Positions 59,150 to 64,000 of a stretch of 64,000 nucleotides of DNA are shown piece by piece (positions within the stretch are counted from its first letter, which is position 1; every line of letters starts with the position of its first letter). The notes beneath the pieces were generated by a model. That model searched no databases, was not told the origin of the DNA, and saw only the letters and a list, made by a program, of their open reading frames with translations. A program made the translations under genes and the position numbers. The stretch is from Cavia porcellus (taxonomy: Eukaryota > Chordata > Mammalia > Rodentia > Caviidae). The stretch lies in contig NW_026947485.1 of NCBI RefSeq assembly GCF_034190915.1, positions 50,451,019 through 50,515,018 of the forward strand. Direction: 5' to 3'.

Positions 59150-61423
59150 GTAATTTGTATGTGTAGTATTGGAAGGTGTTCGTCAGGTAGGATACAGGCT
59201 TACTTTGACTTATTTTACTTATGCTCCAAAGTTACTAATTTAATGCTGATAGTAAAACAAATTATGAAGAATGGCTTTACTTATATGTTTAAAAGTCATC
59301 ATATTCACACTTAAATCTGGATAGCAAAATTTAAGCAACCTTGAAATACATGAATGTCTCTTTAAATACTGATTACAAAGGAAGAAATGTGAGGTAAAGC
59401 AGGCACTGTCACACATTATTGCTGATAATGTCTTAGCAAAGACTCTTGGGAGAAAATGGCCTAATGGAGACTCAAAGACCTGAAAAGTGCTACGTGATTT
59501 TTCCTGCTCATGAAAGGAGCATCTTATTTGGTGTTGCAAAGTCAACTTATACATAAATCTTATGCTCCTTCTAAAGACAAGTGGAGTATTTCCAAAACAA
59601 AAGAAAAACTGCATGCAAAAATCATTCTCTAACTAAATATTATGTTTCTGGCTGGTCCAAGTGCAGTGGTGGTTAAATATTGTGTTTCTATGTTCATCTA
59701 TATAGCAAATAGGGAAAAAGACAAAGTTGGAAGTCACAAGGCTTCCTCCCTCTCCTCCATCATGACTGCTCATTCATCTTACAGAACAGGACATGGCAGA
59801 GCGCTCATGTCTACTCTCATCACTGCAAAAGGAACCACAAGATTTCTAAGACCAGATCAGCCAGACAATTGAAGAATCCCTTCTGGAAATTACACCACAA
59901 TGCTAATTATTATTAATAGAGGATAAGATAAAGTGACATTCTTTCTAGTCTACATTATAATGTCTTTTACTTTTCTCTTTATTGTAACTCAAAATCAAAG
60001 TAAGATCTAGCCCAGGTATGCACTACTAGCTAGCATAAGCTAGGTTTTTTTCCTGAAGCATCATTTAGCTGTATTCTGAAAAATTAAAATCTATAAACTG
60101 ATCTGTAACTCCACTTATGCAAATATATTTGTATTCATTCACAAAGACTTACAATAGCCAACATTGAAAACAATGTAATAGTCTACTGACAGAGTACCAT
60201 TTAAATATATTGTAGTACAGTCATAAAGAGGATTACGCTGAAGCTTAAAAGAATAAAATCAGACTAAATGACAGTCTCTGTATTTTAAACATATAATTTA
60301 AAAAGCAAAACTGCAAAGAATATAAGAGTATTATTACAAACTTACATTTAGGTAAAATTAAAGGAACAGAAAATATGTAATACAGTTATTTATTATGGAA
60401 GAATATTTCTGGAAAATTACATGAGGTCTCTACATTCTTGTACCGATCTTTATCCATCAGCTCACCAGTTTTGTACATCATTCTAATCTCTTAAATTTGA
60501 GTGCCTTTTCAGTCTAAATGGCATCATGAAATCTTTCTTTCATCAGCTTGAATCAGCACTCCTCAGGAGGCTTCTGTGGTAGCACTCTGCACTAAAGGCG
60601 TAAGACAAAAATCCAATGCTGCGTGTTTTTAAATAAACCAGAAGGTCACAGACAAATGCCAAGTTCCCCAAAATTATTAGCATAAAATACTATTGTCAAG
60701 GGAGAAGGCTGCCTCACAAAATGTGGCGCAGGCCCTTGCTCAGGGCGCCTGTCTACGCTACTTCCCTGGCAGCTGTTCAGAGGAGAGCTGTTCACTCCAC
60801 TCATATTGTCTGTTTGTACAGCCAGAATGCTGGGGCCAACCAGTAACATATAAGCTGGGATAAAAAGAAGGAAATGCTTCATGAAGCAACATTCTCTGTT
60901 TTGTAAGAGTATTTGGGGGGAGGGTTTAGGCTGAAGTATGGGGGAAAAATCAAACACCACTATCACACGTATCCATACCCTAGGAAAGGATGTGAACCTG
61001 AGCTCAGATTGGGAGATTTAAGCAACTGAAGCTTTTCCACCAATGCAGGGCATTCTCTTATTACACAATAGTAACTATTTCAAGACACAAAACCTGCAGC
61101 CAAACTAAGAGGTATATAAATATTATACATAGTTGCTCCAGGAACAAGCAGTTGCCTTCTAAATTGTACTGACCCTGCTTCCTCTCTGTTCAACAGGGTT
61201 CTCTGAGAAGCCAGTTTAAAAGAAAGTGCCATTTGGGTACCCAGTGATTGGACAGAAAAGAGTAAGTACAGAGCCCAGGATGTCTGATATTCAGCCTTAT
61301 TACTATCAATTCTCAAAAGTAAACAGAAGTTCAGTCAACTATATGAGTAAAATCCAGAGTATCAACCAATGTCACTGATTCATGACAAATATTGCATACT
61401 CCCTAGTTCCAGACATGATGCTT

Positions 61424-61489
61424 AAAAAAATGGAGATTTTTTAATATTAAAAAGCCTAAAGAAAGGGACTTTATATAATCAACTTACTC
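61424..61489 (+). repeat. 66-bp exact direct repeat, copy 1
   Basis: Seven A, then TGGAGATTTTTTAATATTAA, and on to TATATAATCAACTTACTC. It is identical over 66 bp to 62163-62228 and lies in otherwise unique intron. Confidence 0.95.
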
Positions 61490-62162
61490 ACACAATACAA
61501 ATGATAAAATATTCTAGGTCATTAGAGCTCATATCCAATCATCTGTATGTGATTTGTTGACCTACAGAGCAGCTCACTGTTAGGGAGGTATAGTTTAACA
61601 GTATGAAAGGCAAAACAGACATTTTAGTGCTTTAGGAGCTGCAAGTTTAATAAAGCAAAGGAAAGTGAAATCTTAACATGTGGAATGAGTGTCCAAGCAG
61701 TACTATATAATTCCCAGGGAGAGTATTAAACAGCAAGTAATTACTTCATTTGTCAACCTAGGACTTTCACAAATATATTCTAGGTGAATAAAAAAAACTA
61801 GTATATTAGGCCTATAATGTTGCACCTTAAGAAGATTCCAAAGTGAATTATGAAGTAGGTGTAAAGCTATAGACATCTCAAGAATTCTCAATTATCTAGT
61901 CTTTTATATTAATCAGCAGCAAATCTTTATTGATTCATATTAGATCTTAAGCTAATGAATTCTTTGAGGACTATTTTATAAAGAACTTATTTAAAACAAA
62001 AAATGACTAACCATTATTATTTGAAGCTACAAATTAGAATACATTCAATGTCAAAGAAAAGAAATTAAGTATAAACATAATTCAGTTTTATCTACTTAAA
62101 ATATCAGATTGAAAAATGCTAAAATATTCATTTAAAAATGTCCTTATGTTGGCCATAGTAGA

Positions 62163-62228
62163 AAAAAAATGGAGATTTTTTAATATTAAAAAGCCTAAAG
62201 AAAGGGACTTTATATAATCAACTTACTC
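62163..62228 (+). repeat. 66-bp exact direct repeat, copy 2
   Basis: Identical to 61424-61489 at an offset of 739 bp. The flanks of the two copies do not match. Confidence 0.95.
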
Positions 62229-63539
62229 TGAAAAGACCTGACAACTATGAACTGATGGATTCAATTAAAATTCTAACTGTGTATTTTAACTTAAGCAAAT
62301 TAAATGTACCAAATAAAATTTGATTTGCAGATGAAGTGCTTTAAAAAAAAAAAAAAAGTCTGTGCCCTCCAAAGAAAACCCACTAAAAATAGAAAATGTT
62401 GCTTTCATTCATTTGAAAGTTTACTGACAAAAGAAATCAATGAACAATTTCAGGAAACAAAGGCAAGACATATCTGTGTATCCCTGTGTTATTGTTCCAT
62501 TCTAACACAACACACAGCTGGCGTTATACAGACTCTAACTTCCTTAACAAGAAAAGCTGGGAAAAGTTAATTTAACATTAAAAACAAATGAACTATAGCT
62601 AGATGTGTGGCTGACAACTTTCCAGAAGGTAAAGACCCAAGAATTCAGAGACCTTCATATTTTATATCTAAAAATAAAAGCAGCCAACCGATTTTCTACA
62701 TGCAATATACTGCATACACTAATCTTTGCTTAGTAAAAGTCTGAAGGGAAACTTGGCGTGTTGCAAGATCAGAGTAAAAGCTTTTCATAATCTATACACA
62801 TTAGAAAGAGTAGCAATGCTGCCGGTTATTTCCTCTTATACTGGCAAACCAAAATATCTCTGATACATGCTAGTATAAAAAAACAAACAAAAACCATTTC
62901 TCTCCATACATAGTGATAATTCTATCTGCCCCAATTAAAAATCAAGATGTTTATCAAATTCCTCAAAGGAGAAAATGACACTTAAGTTAATCTAAATTAA
63001 CATTGCAAAACATGTTGCAACATCTATATCAAAGTATCATGAAGCTTTAAAAAATTACAAATATGCATCACCTTAGGAATCTAACAGATCAAAACACAAA
63101 CATAAACCTGGGAGCAATCACTTGTACTTAGATTTTTATTGAAATATCAAGCTTTAGATGAGTTCAAATGGTGCAATTATAAATGTGTAATTCCATTCAC
63201 ATTTTTAGACATTTCCTTAAAATGAGAGGATACTAATATTATTGTGTTTATTCTAATAGTAAGACACTTAGAAATGAGGCTAAATTTAGTTGTTACATGA
63301 TGTAAACAACATAAAGCCTAGAATTACTGATATTACATGCTACTTGCATGTAAAACAACCCTTTATTCTCCTCCAACACATCACACTTCAATTTAGCAAA
63401 CTATTAAGAAAGAATATTTTTGACATTTAATTTAGTAGATATTTAGTAAACTCCAGTCCCATGAAAAATACATTGTAATTCAAAGCATATTGTAATGACT
63501 AAATGACTAATATAATACTTTCTAGGAAGAGATAACAGT

Positions 63540-63745
63540 CATTGAGCCATTAGTAAGTATTAAACATTTTACAGTATTTAAAATTCACAACAGTGCCTGA
63601 AATAGTATTATTTGCATCCCCATTTTACAGACAAAGAAACTGACAGGTTAATTTACATATCTAAGGACCTACAGCTGGCAGAGTAAGGACCCCAAACCAA
63701 AAATCCTGACTCTGGAGCACATAAACTATGATCCATACTCCCTCA
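63540..63745 (+). repeat. MIR element
   Basis: TTAAACATTTTACAGTATTTAAAATTCACAACAGTGCC, GCATCCCCATTTTACAGACAAAGAAACTGACAGG, CCTACAGCTGGCAGAGTAAGGACC and ATCCTGACTCTGGAGCAC lie in MIR order. Well preserved. Confidence 0.82.
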
Positions 63746-64000
63746 TTATAAAGATCAGCAGAGTAGTTCTAAAAAACAAGAATGTTTTCCGGTAGGAGAT
63801 AGTGACCAGACGAATAGTGAAGAGAAAGGATGATGCTGGAAAAAAAGTTAAAAATCACTATGTTTTGTTTGCAAAAGAGGTGCATATAACAATAATAATG
63901 GAATTTTTTTTTTTAAAGAGGCTGAGAATTGCATTAGAAGAACCAGCAAAGTCCATAAGTAACTGGTACCTGAGATGAACATCAAAGAATGAAACAGCAA

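Larger units (their letters stand above)
10373..64000 (-). other. ST7: ST7 intron upstream of the 10290-10372 exon (partial, more than 53 kb)
   Basis: Everything right of the exon acceptor appears to be one long ST7 intron, in keeping with the very large first intron of mammalian ST7. No further ST7 exon and no CpG-rich promoter was found. Apart from listed repeats and pseudogenes I could assign nothing to these stretches: 12880-13990, 15150-16870, 17300-18110, 18280-19330, 19610-20740, 21440-22640, 30870-31240, 32880-33920, 34150-35730, 35960-36930, 37070-37700, 38340-39930, 43170-44010, 46200-47450, 51000-52530, 53560-54430, 57130-57530 and 59150-63530. Two somewhat GC-richer unique stretches (36240-36680 and 60680-60900) could be regulatory, but nothing specific shows it. 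Confidence 0.8.

Noticed and set aside
60646..60966. 106-residue minus-strand frame in unique intron
   Set aside because: No homology that I recognise, no splice signals in phase, and hydrophobic low-information composition.
1..64000. An undescribed multi-gene system
   Set aside because: Apart from one ST7 exon, the sequence is explained by introns, retroelements and two processed pseudogenes; I found no gene cluster or novel array.

Overview
The window is mammalian nuclear DNA from a rodent, most likely one outside the mouse/rat family. Coding content is very sparse. Four SINE types point to a non-murid rodent: tRNA-like ID elements, 7SL-derived B1 elements, B1-ID composites (the B1-dID type), and ancient MIR copies. 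The species cannot be fixed from sequence alone; squirrel, beaver, dormouse and hystricomorph lineages all remain possible.

The one host coding exon I recognise with confidence is on the minus strand at 10290-10372. It is an early internal exon (exon 2 in the usual numbering) of ST7, with a canonical acceptor and donor and a fully open frame. Positions 1-10289 are therefore the intron downstream of that exon. Positions 10373-64000 are part of the very long intron upstream of it. I see no CpG island, so the main ST7 promoter and exon 1 should lie beyond the right edge.

The introns are packed with retroelements.
(1) 1-4178: a decayed plus-strand L1 that enters from the left edge, with a mutated reverse transcriptase centre.
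(2) 5485-22600: mostly old intronic sequence with MaLR-type LTR pieces, SINEs, L1 3' ends and an RPL21 processed pseudogene.
(3) 22640-30860: an ancient L1 containing a young, complete L1 (23588-30276). The young element has an 18-bp target-site duplication, a 5' UTR of tandem 322-bp monomers, ORF1, ORF2 and a 3' UTR built from roughly 150-bp repeats. Its only visible lesions are three in-frame stop codons, one in ORF1 and two in ORF2, with no frameshift.
(4) 31-46 kb: old L1, L2 and MIR pieces, ID insertions with clean duplications, and a solo-LTR candidate.
(5) 47.4-49.5 kb: an antisense MaLR-type provirus remnant beside an LTR piece in the opposite orientation.
(6) 52-57 kb: L2, MIR and a minus-strand L1.
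(7) 57.5-59.0 kb: a DNAJA1 processed pseudogene with what looks like its 3' UTR. After it come mostly unique intron sequence and an exact 66-bp direct repeat.

I do not see an undescribed multi-gene system. The most interesting items are the architecture of the young L1 family (tandem-monomer promoter, tandem 3' UTR, C-terminal Cys motif lacking its first Cys), two plus-strand exon-like segments antisense to ST7, and the exact 66-bp duplication.
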